From Parus major (lineage: Eukaryota > Chordata > Aves > Passeriformes > Paridae): 64,000 nt of DNA. Location: positions 82,803,769 through 82,867,768 of the forward strand of contig NC_031768.1 in NCBI RefSeq assembly GCF_001522545.3, given 5' to 3'. The position numbers were made by a program, and so were the translations under genes. Within the stretch, counting starts at the first letter, position 1. Each line of letters begins with the position of its first letter. Shown here piece after piece: positions 37,542-51,423 of the stretch. The notes under the pieces were generated by a model, which was not told the origin of the DNA, searched no databases, and saw nothing but the letters and a program-made list of their open reading frames with translations.

Positions 37542-40500
37542 AACAAGTAATTGTCTATAATTACTGTTTTTAAATAGTCCAAAAGATGAACAGAATCATT
37601 GGAATTATCATAATCAAATCAGGCATGGGCAGCAAACTATGGGAGAGGAAGGTAAAGAGCAGAACCTAGAGAGAAAGACAGAAGGGAAGCAAGAAGGAAG
37701 AACAAAATATTTGGCAAGATAAAAAAGGAGACTGATCTAAAGGGGTGTTACATAAAAAATTATTTTCATTGCTGCATGCTACAGCATTTATTGAGAGTTT
37801 GGCTGGGAAATAAATTACAGGAGTTGCACTTTTGATGTGGGTGGTATAGCTTTATTCAGAGGGCCTGAAATGGAGGTCACAGAAGTGAAATTGCTACTTT
37901 GCTGTTGTTTTTTGAGTTTGCTTGTTTGTTTTAAAAAGAAACAACCTACCTGGCAACAAAACAACCAAAAATTCCAAACCCAAGAAGCACCCCAACTACC
38001 ATTTTTTCCCCAATAATTCAGACATGCAATATGTCTCAGTGCACGAAACCTGTCTGTATTTGTTTTCATGATGACTGTGTAATGCAGCACAGATGGCTCA
38101 AAACATTTGGGGTCTGGGCTTGCCTGCAGTTATCTTTGGTGGATGTCTTCTCATGAATTTGTTAAGATCTCTTTTTTTGTTTTTATTTTAAAGTAACCTC
38201 CCATGCTGACAGATAGAGCGGTACTGTCCTTTGACATTGACTTGATGCTGACCAGCTCAGTCAAATGACTGTCACCATACTGTGGTGTCTCCTGTTTCTT
38301 CCATGTGCTTGTCCCTAAATTTAAGATTTATATATGTAGAAAATCCCAGCTCCCCTTGTTTGCTTTCAAAGTTGTAAATTACATGTATTCTCCCTACATA
38401 TCCATTGCAACCATCTCTTCATGCTTCTTTTTTTCTCTGCCAGTTGTAACAAGCTTTTCTTTTTCTTGGATGTCCTTCTGAGAGGATGTCCTCAGCCTCT
38501 CTAAAACCTATTCTGCTATTATGATGGACTTCATAACTTTGTTTACATCAACCTCTATGGATAGTTAGTCACTATGGCATCTGTTTGAACTCCTAATCTT
38601 TCCTCATTCCAGTAAAAGGCCAGGCCATGTCACACTGAGATTTTTCCTGAAGACTTTTGTTTCATTAAGTCACATGAGAGATCTTTGAAAACTATTACTG
38701 ACTTTGTTTCTCTTCATCCCTATGAGTGGCTCAGCAACATGGCAGTAGGTTTTCTCCACACCAGCTGTTTAGGGACTTACAGAAGTGGGTAAGCCAGACT
38801 GCTCACATATGTTTTGCAGTTGATTCTTTCCTATTTAACCTCCCAGATAGAAAATTAGTAAACACAGCTTCATCCTTTAAGTTGCCAAGCACTTTTGCAT
38901 TTTGGATCAAGAGTTGCAAGGTCTTTCAGGATTGTAGCATTGCTTTTTACTTGGTATCTCTGGAATCTCTGTTACATATGTGCAACTATTAAATTATCAA
39001 TATATTCTCAAAAATAACTGTGTGTCTGATTTATTCCAATGACAAAAATAAGGCTTGAGGAAAATTTATTTAGAAATTTTTAGTAGGTTGTGCTCATATT
39101 AGACAAACATTGTTATTTCTGGGAAGTTTGATTGCAATTGAAAGAAAATATATGGATTTTTCTTTCAAGGATATTTTTAAAAGATGAAGCTTTTAAAATT
39201 AGTTCCTAAATTTATAGTTGTTATTGATGATTCACACTGTATTAATACTGTATTATTTCAGTCAAGCTACAGTGTTATTACAATTGAACTATAATTAGAT
39301 ATATGATTTTATTACCTTGTTTATGAATTTTTTGGTTTTTTTTTATTTTCCAGTGCAAATTTTTTAAGATCTACTCCATTACAAAAGAGAATAAATATAA
39401 TTAAAAAAACTTTTCATTATTGTTTCCTGCACAAATTAATAATCTCAAAGAATTTATCTGGCAAAGAAACAATAGTCGACTTAAAAATAGTTAAGGGAGA
39501 CCACTATTTTTCTGATTGAAACTGGTTATTATTAGCAACAGAGCAACAAAGAGGAAAAGGCAAAAAATACATTATTTTGAGTGTGACATATGAATTCTCT
39601 AATGAGCTAAAAGGGTAGGTATGAAATGATATTAATATTTGAGACATTAATGAAAAGCTATCTATAGCTTAGATAACATGACATTGCAAATTCATCTTGG
39701 GCTGGGTTTTCTGTGATGTGGGAAAAACATGCAAAGCATATGATAAAGTGAATGGTTTTTGGATTATGTTTGTGGATTGGTGATTCTTCACTTAACAAAA
39801 ACATAGATCACTGGCTGATTTCTATCAACATGAGTTGAAATGCAACATAGCAGTTCTTTAGCAATCAACTTCGTAATTTCTTAAATTTCACAGAACAGCA
39901 TGGAAAAACCAAGAGACCATTTAACATATCTCAATAATTTACATGACATTAATGAATAAACCTACAAGAAAAAAGGTTATATCTGTAAGGAAAAAAGATT
40001 ACATGAGAGGGCATGGTGGAAGTCAGACATCAGAGTGTGCTTGAAGTGATAAAGGATTATGAACTAAATCTCTAACTGAAAACAGAGTACTCCTTATACC
40101 TCTTAAAAAAATATTTTAATTTATTTTAATTAATTGACTACTGTAAGAGAGAAAATAATTAGCTAGGTGGTTTTCTGAACTTGCTTATCAAGCCCAAACC
40201 TAAGAACACACATTCTTCTCATTCTTTAGATTTCAAATAAATATATTATTCAAAAATTTAGCAGAGAAGTGCTGTGCAGTTATTGACAGGGTAATCAAAG
40301 AGATTACTGTCTAAATGCAGTGTTTGCTAGTATGAAGGTGGCCTGTGGGAGATGACACATAGATTATGCAATTGGCTTCATCACAGAAACCAAAAAAATT
40401 TGTATCTGTTGTTGAAAGCTTTAATGACCTCATGGTATTTCTAAATTTATTGTGTGATTTAATAAACCTACTAATTAAAAATGCAACTTGAAAAATAAAA

Positions 40501-40593
40501 CAAGCATTTCATTGTCATATTTGAACTGTTGCTTTACATTTTATCTCTCTATTAATTAACTGTAATATTTCAGTTTAAAACTGTTTTTTATTT
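37542..40593. other. AT-rich non-coding stretch, no gene seen
   Basis: No gene or transposon recognised. Open frames at minus 37815-38090 and plus 38726-38992 have no domain I know. The part from 39.0 to 40.5 kb is especially AT-rich, with TTTAAAAA-type motifs throughout. If the island at 35.2-35.8 kb is a plus-strand promoter, this would be intron sequence. Confidence 0.5.
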
Positions 40594-40762
40594 CATAGAA
40601 TAAGAGTACTAGAATGGTTTGGGCTGGAATGAACATTAAAGATCATTTGGTTCCAGACACTCAACCATGGATGGGAGCAGCTTCCACTAGTCTGGGTTGC
40701 TCAAAGCCCCATCCAACGTGGTTTTAAATGCTTCCAAGGATGGAATATCCAATCTGTGAACT
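40594..40762 (-). mobile_element. CR1 3'-end fragment
   Basis: A reversed CR1 3' end begins at CATAGAATAAGAGTACTAGA and continues with ATGGTTTGGGCTGG, AAAGATCATTTGGTTCC, then GTTGCTCAAAGCCCCATCC and GCTTCCAAGGATGG. About 170 bp remain. The left terminal octamer array carries a small insertion compared with the usual end. Confidence 0.88.
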
Positions 40763-43700
40763 GTAAAATGAGTCTCTGACATATCCTATAATTTTGTTGG
40801 TATTTTCAGTGCCTCCGTCTCAAATTAGTAATAGACGTACTGATTATGAAAAATGAAATAATTGCTACATTTTTTTTCTGTGGGTGAGCAATTAGGAGAA
40901 GATCCTGAAAAGCTTATAGGTGTCCAGATGGTTCACCGGGAGACAGACACAAAAGTACTTGAAAAATGTAGAGCTAAATGAAATGCCCACAGACTGAATG
41001 AATGCAAGTCTGCTCAATAAACCCTAGTAGAAAGAGGAACTTATTTAGTTTGATATTTTGATGTGTCCTGACCTTTACTCAAATTGGCTCATGTTCCTGT
41101 GATGCATACATCTGCAGGAGAAATGAATGATTGCTGATGCTGAACTGGTGGAAAGTTATTATTGCTTCTCTTTCTGCATGCAGATCTCCCCAGACTGATC
41201 AGAAATTAGTTAAACTAGTTTTCTTCTTGACAGCAGTCTGGAAGAACAAGATGTAGAGAATTTCAGCTGTTTTTTAAGTGATTATTCCTGTTTTATTTGC
41301 AAAGATAATCAAATTAATGCCTTATATTTTTTTAATGGAAATAATTAATTTTAGTGGTCCTGTGAAACCTTCCTTGGTAAAAATTTCCTGCTTGATAGCT
41401 GGAGCTGTGTTTTATTTATTGTTTATCTGGCTGGCATCATGGTATTTTCTTATATCTGGTGAAGAAAACCAACATCTATCATGCATCTAAGACTGTTTAT
41501 TAAATTTACAGTCTTGACTGACTACTACTTTGGAAAATTAAGCAGTATCTTACTTAGTGAAATTGGTACTAACTACTAATCAGAGACCCCTTTTTAATTA
41601 GCTTTAAGTATGCCTTTTCATAGCATATTAATCTGGTAACCAAGGTCATTTAAACTGTAATTTCTTGAACAGTATAAATCAGGAGCATACATTTTAAAAG
41701 GAAAAACAAGCTAAATATAATAAAAAATAACGTCCAGTAGTTACTTCTGGTTTCTTATCCATTAATTAAGGGATGGTTTCCATCGAATTATAACACAAGT
41801 CAGTTTTTCTAGATGGTTCATTAAAGGCTGGATTTTATTACATATTACATGCTTTATGCTTTTCACACAAACTTATTATATTGCTCAGAGAAGGTGATCT
41901 TTTAAAGCACATTAGACTAATGTTCCTGAAACTCCATCTAATGTAAGTTTTATTGAATTGCTGTAACTAAAAAGGTCACCTAATAATTTGTTCAGATAAT
42001 GGATTTAGTGAAAGGAAAACAAAATGAATGGGTTATTGTAGTAACTCTGACCTTGAGATACATTTATAGTTACTGAGATTTATGAATTTGGCTACAAATG
42101 AAGAAACTAAAGAGCATTTGTTATAGCAGTGCCATTTTTTAACAGTGGGTGTAATGCAAAGCAAATTAAAATTGTATTTGTTCCACTCTTGTGAGGGATA
42201 TTGCATACAGTAATAGCTAATACCCTGGAGCAGCTCAGCAACATGGTTTTCTTAAGGTCACTATAGAAACATGCCAAAAATTCACATCTCATAAAGTAGC
42301 TTCTTGTTCAGACCACTGGTCCTGACTTTCCCTCACTTGCTTTTGCTCTCTCCCTTTTTCTTTCTCTTAAAAATGAGGGCAGTTGTACATCTTCACCAAA
42401 CACATGAATTGGATAGAAAAACAATCATAGCTAAAATTGCAAAGTACTCAGACTGCTACAGCAACAACACAGGAGAGTACTAAAAAGGAAAAAAAAAACA
42501 AAAAGTGATTTGCTCTGCTTCAGTGGGAAGTGGACAAGTTGCTTAATTCTCTCACTGTCCATCCTTCCAAAATACAGATACCATAAATCAGTGTTGTCTT
42601 ATGTATCTGGATAATAAGTACCACCTGTGGAAGAAAATGAAACACAGGGCATGGCTGTTCTCAAAAGTAGCCACTGGGCTCTATTTATGAATACTGTGAA
42701 TAATCAATCAATTACTAAAATATAGGCTTCCTGTTTCACATAAGTAAATTAACTTATTTTAAAAAGATGATTTTTATTTTTTTCCTAAACCTGAATGGCA
42801 TGACAGAGAGCACAGAGGGGTAAAAGAGACATTCCACTGCCTCTGTTAGTAATGCTTCAGGAATCCCGCAAGAATTTTTGCCTCTGTGGCTTTTCTATAG
42901 GACCCTCTAATATTTTGTTTTCCCAAGAGTGGAATTATAAAGGAATACTTTTGAACAATCCTGTGTAAAAAATAATCCCCAAAAACTAGTAATAACTTTC
43001 AGTCTTAGATAGAAAAGTATCAGCATTTCCATAGTACCATAGCAACCAAGAGCTACAGTCTTCACACTAAAGTTTTGCTTGATTGGTAATGCAATGTACT
43101 CAAGAGGTGTGAAAAGAAACAACAGGTAGAAGAAGATGCTGCAGGTGGAACTTAAATTTAGTTAAAATATTTACAAGTGGCTGCCATAGGGTTCTAAAAA
43201 ATACCACTGAAATTATTTCTAAATTCTCTGTGTCTGAGTGGGTTTGAGGCAAAAATAGGGGCCCTCCCGGTATAATGATTTAGTTAAATTCAATTAATGG
43301 GTCTACTGTAAGCTTACTGGGTGAAATTGTGACATTTAGATGTCATGGTTTAATGGTCTCTTTCAATCTCTTTTATGAATCCTTTAGGACACACATTTAT
43401 TGTTTGAATATTGGAAGTCAAAATTTGAAAGAGGTAGGTTATTATGTCTGTGCATTGGTAAGGTAGGGGTTGTTTTCTGGGAGAGAACAGCTAATCAGAG
43501 ATGTTGAATGCACTTCACAGCTTGCTTTTCAAACACACAAAACTGGATTTAATCTTAAAACAGGAAATGCTTCTTTATTTTTCTCTCCTTTTTTGTTAAG
43601 AAACAACATCTAAAGATCTAGAGGTAACGGGAAGGCTTTTCAGTTACAGCAGCTAGAGAGAAATGAACAGTTGAGTACAGTTATGGAGCTACCAAAAGAC

Positions 43701-46472
43701 TCTTAACTAATTTTTTTTTCCAAAATGGAGCACTAAAGATTGACAAAAGCTGCCTGGCTTTCTCCTGGATTTTACAACTTTGAACAGCTGTTTGGCAGAT
43801 AGGTACTTGGAGTATAAATTCATGATACACCTGTGTTTTTCCTGACAAAAGCACTTGCTGTCGTGGCTTCTTGGATCTTGAAAAGTGGAAACCATAGCAA
43901 GAACCTCACTGCAGGGTAAGGCTCTAGAGAATCTTAAGGGTAAGGCAATCTTTTAACAGATTAATTTCATTTCTACTTTAGATCTCTGCAGCCTGGCAGT
44001 TCCTTTAGAACATCCACACTAAGGAAATGGGATGAGAACAAGATTTGCTCCTGGGTGTGCTGGGGCAGAGGTGATTTTCCATTGGCAGTAAACTCGGTCA
44101 GTGTTGCAATGTTGCACATCAATGCCTGTCCCCAGCTCACATTTCAGAAACAGCTGAGCCAAGGAAGCAGAGAGAAATAGAGAGAATTTAAGAAATAATA
44201 GCCCATGGTCTTCTCTGGGTGCTTGTGGTATTTGAGAGAGCTTTAAAATCAAGCCCATTTCTTCTTATGTTTCACTGGATCTGCGGTCCAAACGCACCTC
44301 AGGTCTCCAGTTTGCTCCCCTCCTCTTTCTTAGAAACTGCCTCAGTCTGAGGCATTCAGGGTGAGATTTTTTCTCTTATCTTCTGTCCTTAAACTGGTTT
44401 TGCACAGACATTTCAGCAAAAGCTCCCAGTTGCTGCAATGAGAATGAAGAGAAGAATGATTAGGTCAACAGTAAAAAATTTTCTTACAGACAGAAAAGGA
44501 TGGGTATATTTATTGCATGGTCAGGGGAAAATATCAAAAGGGACCAATTATTTTCTTTTCCTTACATAAAATAAGCAGGCTCCAAGATACATGAGGCCTT
44601 ACAAGGTCATGCACACTTGGGATCTTCAAAGCTCTGAAGTGGGTTACTCACTCCTGGAGACAAGGACATTGTACACCCAGCACTGACAAGCCTGTGTGAA
44701 GAGCACAAAATATCAATTAGGCATGTGTCCCAAAGCATCAGGACAAGAAAAAAGCAAGCAGAAAACCAAAACCACCAAAGTGATCAAGCAGCAAATACAT
44801 CTGCTTAAGGGTTTATACATCCATAATAAGCAAACTCTGGAAATTTCTAGGTTGGAGAATTAATCAGAAAAATACTTTACTACATGCACCAGGCCTTACT
44901 GCTGAGCAAACATTTTCATTTTAAGCTATTTGTATCTTTTACTTTCACGCTTGCAAAAGAGGGAGGAAAGAGGTGTAAAAAACATTTCCTTTGGCAAGAT
45001 AACATCTCTGCTTCAAGGCATGAAACCAGATTTAGTGCATGAAAGGACTAAAATTCTAATGAAACAACCAGTATGAGAATAAGGAATCAGTGTCAAGCTG
45101 TATTTTAAGACTTTTAAAATGTTTTTGATAATGACAGGTAACTTTTGCTGAAGAGATTATCACAAAAACTGTAAACGTGTCTTATGTGGGTTAATAGTTA
45201 GTTACTGTACTAAGGGCTTCAAAATAACTGACAGTGTTTCTGAGGAAAATAAAACCAGAACTTTTTCTTTTTTTTTTCCTAGATAAAAACTTATTTTTTT
45301 ATTTTTATTTTTTTGGATTTACCTAAATGTAAGGCAGTAGCAGGCTTTCGGCAGTCCACATCTATTTGCATCGGCTGCCCTGCCTTGCAGGAGGTGTGGC
45401 TGCTCTTCCAGGTTGGGAAATGTGGTAGAGAGAGATTCCAAATAAAAATGGGAAGGGATGTGTGTAAGCACAAGGTGAGAACTGTCTATATAAGGATTAG
45501 GTAGTTAAAGCTCTGAAAGTGCCTGCTCTTTGCCAGTGCCAGTGATGGAAGCTCAAGTGATTATCCCAAATGCAGGTGTCTTCTCTAAGGGCATCAAAAG
45601 CAAAGTGAGATAAATCTCACTGCATTGTAGCACAGGGTAGAAGTGGCTTTGACATCCACTCCATGCCATCTGGGGGTTGCTGCCACTCCTTTTATCAGCT
45701 GCACTGGTTAAGGGGACAATGTCATCCCACCCACCAGTTCAGTTCATGTCTGCTTGGAGATCCATGTCTACAAATATTTGCATGCCAATACATAATCAAA
45801 GCTATTAGGTGAGATTTGATCGATTTGATGTCATGGTTTAAGATGATCTATATTTCTGTGTTTTCAGACTCTTGTTTTGTGCCTTGATAAGGTGCTGTTC
45901 CTTGACAGCAGCTCTCAGCACGTTACTTTGCTTTTTTCTTCCACTCTGTTGTTTATGTAAGCTATTCCTTATGAGCTCATAGGAGCTAAACAGAAGTAAT
46001 TTATCAAATCAGATATTTTATCATACCTCTTGTGGACAGCTGATTCTCATTTTGTATTTCCTTGGTCTTGCTGTAGTCCTAAAAACATCCTAAGCTTAAA
46101 TATTTTATATTATTCTTGTATTAGTAAATGCAAATAATATATTTTATAAATAAGATATAAGATATAAGATATAAGGTATAATTTATATAAGATATAAGAT
46201 ATAATTTATATAATATATATTATATCATATAATATATAAAGAAGATATTTTATATAATTCCTTTCTATTAAAAATTTCTGTCTGGGAATTTTCTAAGCTA
46301 ATGTTTTGATTTGAAAAACAAGATCTGCTGCTAACTAAAGGAATCACAACAGAAGTTGCAATATGCTGCAAAAGACTGAAAAAAACACTGTCTATGCCAC
46401 ATCATACTCAGCAGAATATCTCAATTTGGTCAGATGTATCCCCATACTACATAACTTATGAATGGAGATTTA
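40763..46472. other. AT-rich non-coding stretch, no gene seen
   Basis: No gene or named repeat recognised apart from the AT-rich tandem tract at 46151-46256. Open frames (minus 42907-43122, minus 44019-44258, plus 45313-45504) are short and unrecognised. A moderately GC-richer part at 44.0-44.4 kb has no CpG cluster. Confidence 0.5.
46151..46256. repeat. AT-rich tandem array based on ATATAAG
   Basis: Successive ATATAAG heptamers (46151-46177) lead into a larger alternating pattern in which GATATAAGATATAA and ATAATTTATATAA are each used twice. It ends in TATA-rich near-palindromic sequence. It is a locally expanded low-complexity region, probably prone to length change and to DNA unwinding. 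Confidence 0.8.
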
Positions 46473-46595
46473 ATGGAAGTGTTCAAGGCCAGGCTGGATG
46501 GGTCTTTGAGCAAGGTGTCCCTCCCCTTAGCAGGGACATTAGAATTAGATGACCTTTAGGGTCTCATTCAATCCAAAACCATTTTATGATTGTCT
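46473..46595 (+). mobile_element. CR1 3'-end fragment
   Basis: This starts inside the ORF2 C-terminus (GTGTTCAAGGCCAGGCTGGA, which encodes VFKARLDG) and continues through GGGACATTAGAATTAGATGA, then TTCAATCC and CCATTTTATGATTG. That is the typical 3' end of a plus-strand CR1. Only about 120 bp remain. Confidence 0.92.
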
Positions 46596-48921
46596 GAATG
46601 AAAGGCACTTAAAAATTCAGTTTTTCTGATACTTAGGTGTAGTTTTGTCAAAGCAAGTGTATGTTACCTGCATGGGTGTGACAGAATGCTGGAAGCCTGT
46701 TCCTGTGGCTATACTGGCCTCTCCTGAGGGCTGCTGTGTGGTGGCTGCCAATGCCAGTGCCCTGTGAAGCAGCTTGGTGTCATGGGACTGAGGTCATGCA
46801 TGAGAAGGCAGATTTAGTCTGCAGGTTTTTGTTCTGGATCTTTGGAAAGCAATTAAAAATTTTAGCAAAAGTCAGGGCTAGACACTGTTCCCCCCCCACC
46901 TCTGGAATTTGAAGTTTTTGTTAAATAGTTTGTCATTATTCCTAATTATCTAGTAATGGGCTGAAAATTATGTGTGTTAAAAGTAATATGCAGAAATCCC
47001 TTTTTTACTCATTATGCATTGGTACATTTGCATTTTGGTTTTACATATGTGTGCTTCTATAACATTGAAAGCCTACCATAAGCTTACACCAGAATCATTA
47101 ATTGTCTGATTAGTACTAATTACTTATTCATTTCAGCAGAGATGGTTATTCAGTTTTAATCCAAATAACTATTGTAGTGGAATATCCATGTCCTTTGCTG
47201 ACAAATGGACCAAGACTTCCTCATTTTCCTGCATGATTTTATGACCATATCTATTGCACTGTCCTTATGAAAACGCCTGCAATTTATTTTCATCTAGACA
47301 CTTAATGCTCCCTTGCAAACACATGGTAGAACATGGAAGAAAAGTGAGATCTGTGTATTTTGAGGTAGAATCAATCATGTCATATTAACCATATGAATGT
47401 TAGGGGTCTTGTCTAAGCCAGTCATGAGGCCAGCTAAGTGAGACAGGATTGCTCAGACAGTCCTTCATTTATCTTAATTGTCTATTTTAGGATTGAATGA
47501 ATCTGGAATTGGTTGTCTCTCTCCATCACTTATAGAAAGAAATTAGAAGCCTAATTTAGACTAAGAGCCTAAGTTTTCTGTGACTAAATGTAGATAAAAT
47601 GAATCCTGTCCCTGTGGTCCTCTATTGCAAATGGATACTCTCTAGATTAAATAGTTCAAAAAGTGAATGATTAGAGCTTCCCCACCATCACCAAAATTAC
47701 TTAGAATTTCAGAATAATCAAATGAACATGTCTGGTACTCTTACACCCTCATAGAAGACTGGAGGAGTGACATGAGATCATCAATAATTGGTTTATGCAG
47801 AAAAAAAAAGCATGAGCAAAAATAACTGCAATTCCTTACTGTTGCTTGTTTGTGAAGTGGCTGAGGCTCGGGTAGTGTAATTCAGGATTTTCATGCTATG
47901 TATTCACAAGGTTGTATCAGCAAACTGAAATACAGTATATCCTAACTGTAACCCCCTTGATTTCTTAATGAAAATGTTTCTTATGTATGGCTAATTAAGT
48001 TTTGTATGGGTGATTAACCTATGCTGTGGTGCTGGTGTTACCATACATTTTTTGAGGCAGAACTAGTACTAGGGCATGACTGACACATCATTTGAGGTTG
48101 TTGCTGTATTCTTGCCTTTTAAACAGACCCTTGCAAGTGGCAGATGCCTCTAAAATATCCTTTGTGATTTGTTATATTGTGTGGTCATTCTTGCCAGCTG
48201 GCTTTTTCCTCATCATTGCAATGGTTGAAGTGCAACTTTCTCTATATTCACCTTCTTCATAACACATTTTTATTGTGGTTATTATTTTATCTGAGCAATT
48301 TGTGTGTAATCATTATGTAAATTAAATCTTCTTTGGCTTTAACATAGACTGTTTCAGTAATTGTTAATTTAAGGAGAGAACATGTTTTCCATCAGTCCTA
48401 GTGAAACATCAGTATTTATTCTTGCAGAATGGCATAAAAGAGGTGACAAAGTGGGGTTTTTTTGATATGACAGCTCAGTAAAGCTTTTATGTATGATTAG
48501 ACAGGATACAAATCACACTTATCAGCTAAATGTGAGAAGAAAGAATACAATACAGAAATGAAAGAAAAGGTGAAATGCTGGGAATTCACTTCTTTTCTCT
48601 GAAGTATCATTTAACTATAAAACCAGTCAAGAGGTACTTCAGAAACCATTCTTTCCATGGGCTTACTGGACACTCATCTAAACAGATTCTTTAAAATCTG
48701 ACAGTGGGAGAAAATTTGCCACTCAAAAGAATTTCTACTTTTTTTTTGGCCTCAGTTATGTTCATAATAGTTCAAAAGAGTCAGAGGCAGAAAAAGCACT
48801 GTTTGGACATTTAACCACATCCTGGGTGATGTTCCGTAAAAACCTTATATGGCTTTTTTCCTACCCGACTTTTGAATACCCCCTGCCTTTTGGGAAATAT
48901 GTCACTACATAACCCAGCTGG
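46596..48921. other. Non-coding stretch, no gene seen
   Basis: Nothing recognisable. A run of nine Cs at about 46890-46898 is the only low-complexity feature. The 46.66-46.80 kb part is slightly GC-richer, without open frames of note. Confidence 0.5.
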
Positions 48922-49250
48922 CATGGAATCCTTAGGGTTCAACCTCCAAGATTGAGTCCAGTGTTCATCTGAATACCACCGTGTTCTCTAAAACATATCA
49001 CAAAGTACCAAGTCCACTCCTTTTTTGAGCGCTTCCAGGGATGGAGACTCCACCACTTCCTTGGGAAGCCCATTCCAAAGCTTGACCACTCTTTTCAGTG
49101 AAGAAATTTTCCCTTATATCCAACCTGAACCTCTCCTGCTACAACCTGGGGCCATTTCCCCTTGTTCTATCACTAGTTGCTTGGGGGAGGAGGGCAACCC
49201 CCATCTTGACTCAGCCACCTTTCAGGAAGTTGTAGAGGGCAATAAATTCA
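48922..49250 (-). mobile_element. CR1 3' fragment (a different CR1 subtype)
   Basis: A reversed CR1 3' part of about 330 bp. After a diverged terminus come ACCAAGTCCACTCC, CTTCCAGGGATGGAGACTCC, ACCACTTCCTTGGGAAGCCC, AGTGAAGAAATTTTCCC, CCAACCTGAACCTC, CATTTCCCCTTGTTCTATCA and GAAGTTGTAGAGGGCAATAA. The 'ccaagtccac' 3' region differs from the 'tttgggttggaa' copies elsewhere, so this belongs to another CR1 subfamily. The plus-strand open frame at 49025-49273 is its antisense shadow. Confidence 0.92.
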
Positions 49251-51423
49251 TCAAAGCCATTTATTTTTCTTAATTTTTGCATAGGTTGAATCTTTTCTGC
49301 CTTTCATGTCTCCATTCACAGCTGTTCTGTTGTATTTGATGGTTCTTCCCTCTGATGCTATTCCTACCCCATTATTTTGAGTGTGTGGTTAGCCATGCTG
49401 AAAATGAGTAGCAGTTTTCATTGTAAATAGCTGTGTGGTGGAGGTAAATATTGAGAGAATTTCTTAGTGTGAGTTGCAGAAAAAATAAGACTAATAATGG
49501 CACACATCCACAACCATCACTTGAGCAAGTGTATCTTCAGAACAGGTTTTAAAATCAAAACATAATGGATAGCAGGAATAAACCAAACAGAAACATATCA
49601 AACTCCTCAGACTGATGTCCTTAAATTTGTTGTCTCTGATCCTGATAAGAATAAGCCATCATTACATATAATTAATTTAAATTTAACTTTAAGGTTGTTA
49701 AAAAGCTGGAAAAAAACCCAAATTATTTACATAGATTTTTTTAATGTTTATCTGTCTGTTTTCATGATGTGATCAGCTTATTTGAAGCAAAGAATCTGTG
49801 AAAAGCTTGAAAACAGTTTAAGTAGATATTTATTTGACATTCTTATCCCACAGAGCCTCCTACTAGAAATGCAATCTAATTCATTAAAGTTCTGAACCAC
49901 AGAAGCATAAAATGATGTTGGAATAAAATCCCATAATACTTACCAGTGTTTGTAAATGACTAATGCTGTTAGGAATACTTCCTGTCATTATCTGCTTGTG
50001 AAGGAGACTGAGTGGGATTTCTTCAGATAAAGTGTTAAGCCTCTCTACACAGACTACAGGTCTGATGCAGAGAGTGGTATTAAATAAAAACAGAGCTGAG
50101 ATTACATTCTGTGGAGTGCCATTTTTTACTGTTGTCACTATTAAAAGTATCATAATGGCTTTAGTGACAATTTGTTAAACCCCTATATATAGAACATTTC
50201 ATCTTCGCATGTAAAAGCCTTTATACTCTGAAATAATGGGTTTGAAGAAGCTTATTTGTCCATTGTGTTTACAAGTAATTGGCATTTTAGGCCAATAACA
50301 TTTAGCGTCTTCTCTGCTCTCATTAAATTTGTTTCAGTTAAATATTTCAGTGCAGCTTAAAGCCATGTTGAATTTAACTGTAATTTCTTTTCTGAGACAT
50401 CAATTTTTGTGAAGCTGATCTGTTTCTGAAAAGAAGATCATCTGAAAAAACAGAGAAATAACTTGATTCTGTCTTCAGTTTGAGCACTACAAATGCACTA
50501 ATACCCACCAAATTAATAGAATATTTAATGATTATTATCCTTAATTTTCTTATAAGGAGAATTACTATGCTCTTCACAGCTTTGTGGAGAGTCAGATGAT
50601 GCCTATAGGGACATGAAGAGGGAATAGACACAGTATCTTTGCATATACCCTATAGGCTAGGAATGTCTGTTTTAGTTACTATAAATATTTGTTTTTTATT
50701 GCTCAGAATTGAATTCTAACCAAACATGCCGCATTTCAGAAAAGAGGTAAACATCTTGATTTCATGTTTTCTTACCACTGAATATAATATTTTTTAGTAT
50801 ATCTTGGCTCTTCGTTTATGGCAAAATTCTATGTACAATAAAATACTTCTTTCCTAAAGAACCTATAGTTTAGATATTGTTTATTGTTCTCAAAACCAGG
50901 ACATGTGTTCAACTGCTACAGCCACTCTTTTATAAACTTTTTTATCACTTCAGAAGCTTTCACTTCACAAGAACAAGACCAAAAAATTTTAACCATGTTT
51001 AATATCTTTTTTGTTCAATTTGTCTGATAAATAAAAGCTAAAGAGTAGAAATTGCTTCAAGATATCTGACTTGCACCACATGTTGTGTGATTTTGGGAAA
51101 TTAGCTAATTGTCATGAAAATATCTCACAGAAATATAAGAAATTTAATTTTGTGCAGTTTTAAACAAATTCCAGCTTATATATCATAAGGCCATCTACAG
51201 AAAATATAAGACTACAAAACCATTAATTTCTGCACTAATACTTGCTTTGAGATGCTCTTCTGGTGTGAATCTGTGTCATCACAGACAACCTGAGAAGCCA
51301 CACTGATGTGCTGGAGGTGACTCCAATGACCTGAGGCATCTGATTCACTGACACCCTCCTCTGATTCCTACCTTGCTGTATAAAGCAACTGAGACAAATC
51401 TTTTTGCTTTCTCTTTTCCCCAG
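49251..51423. other. AT-rich stretch, possibly intron
   Basis: No gene or repeat recognised up to the micro-exon. Minus-strand open frames 49884-50153 and 50374-50631 are unrecognised. The last 140 bases are richer in G and C than the rest and end in a polypyrimidine tract. CTGATTC near 51361 and CAACTGAG near 51386 are both candidate branch-site motifs for the acceptor. Confidence 0.45.

Noticed and set aside
49025..49273. 82-codon plus-strand open frame
   Set aside because: It is the antisense reading of a minus-strand CR1 3' fragment.
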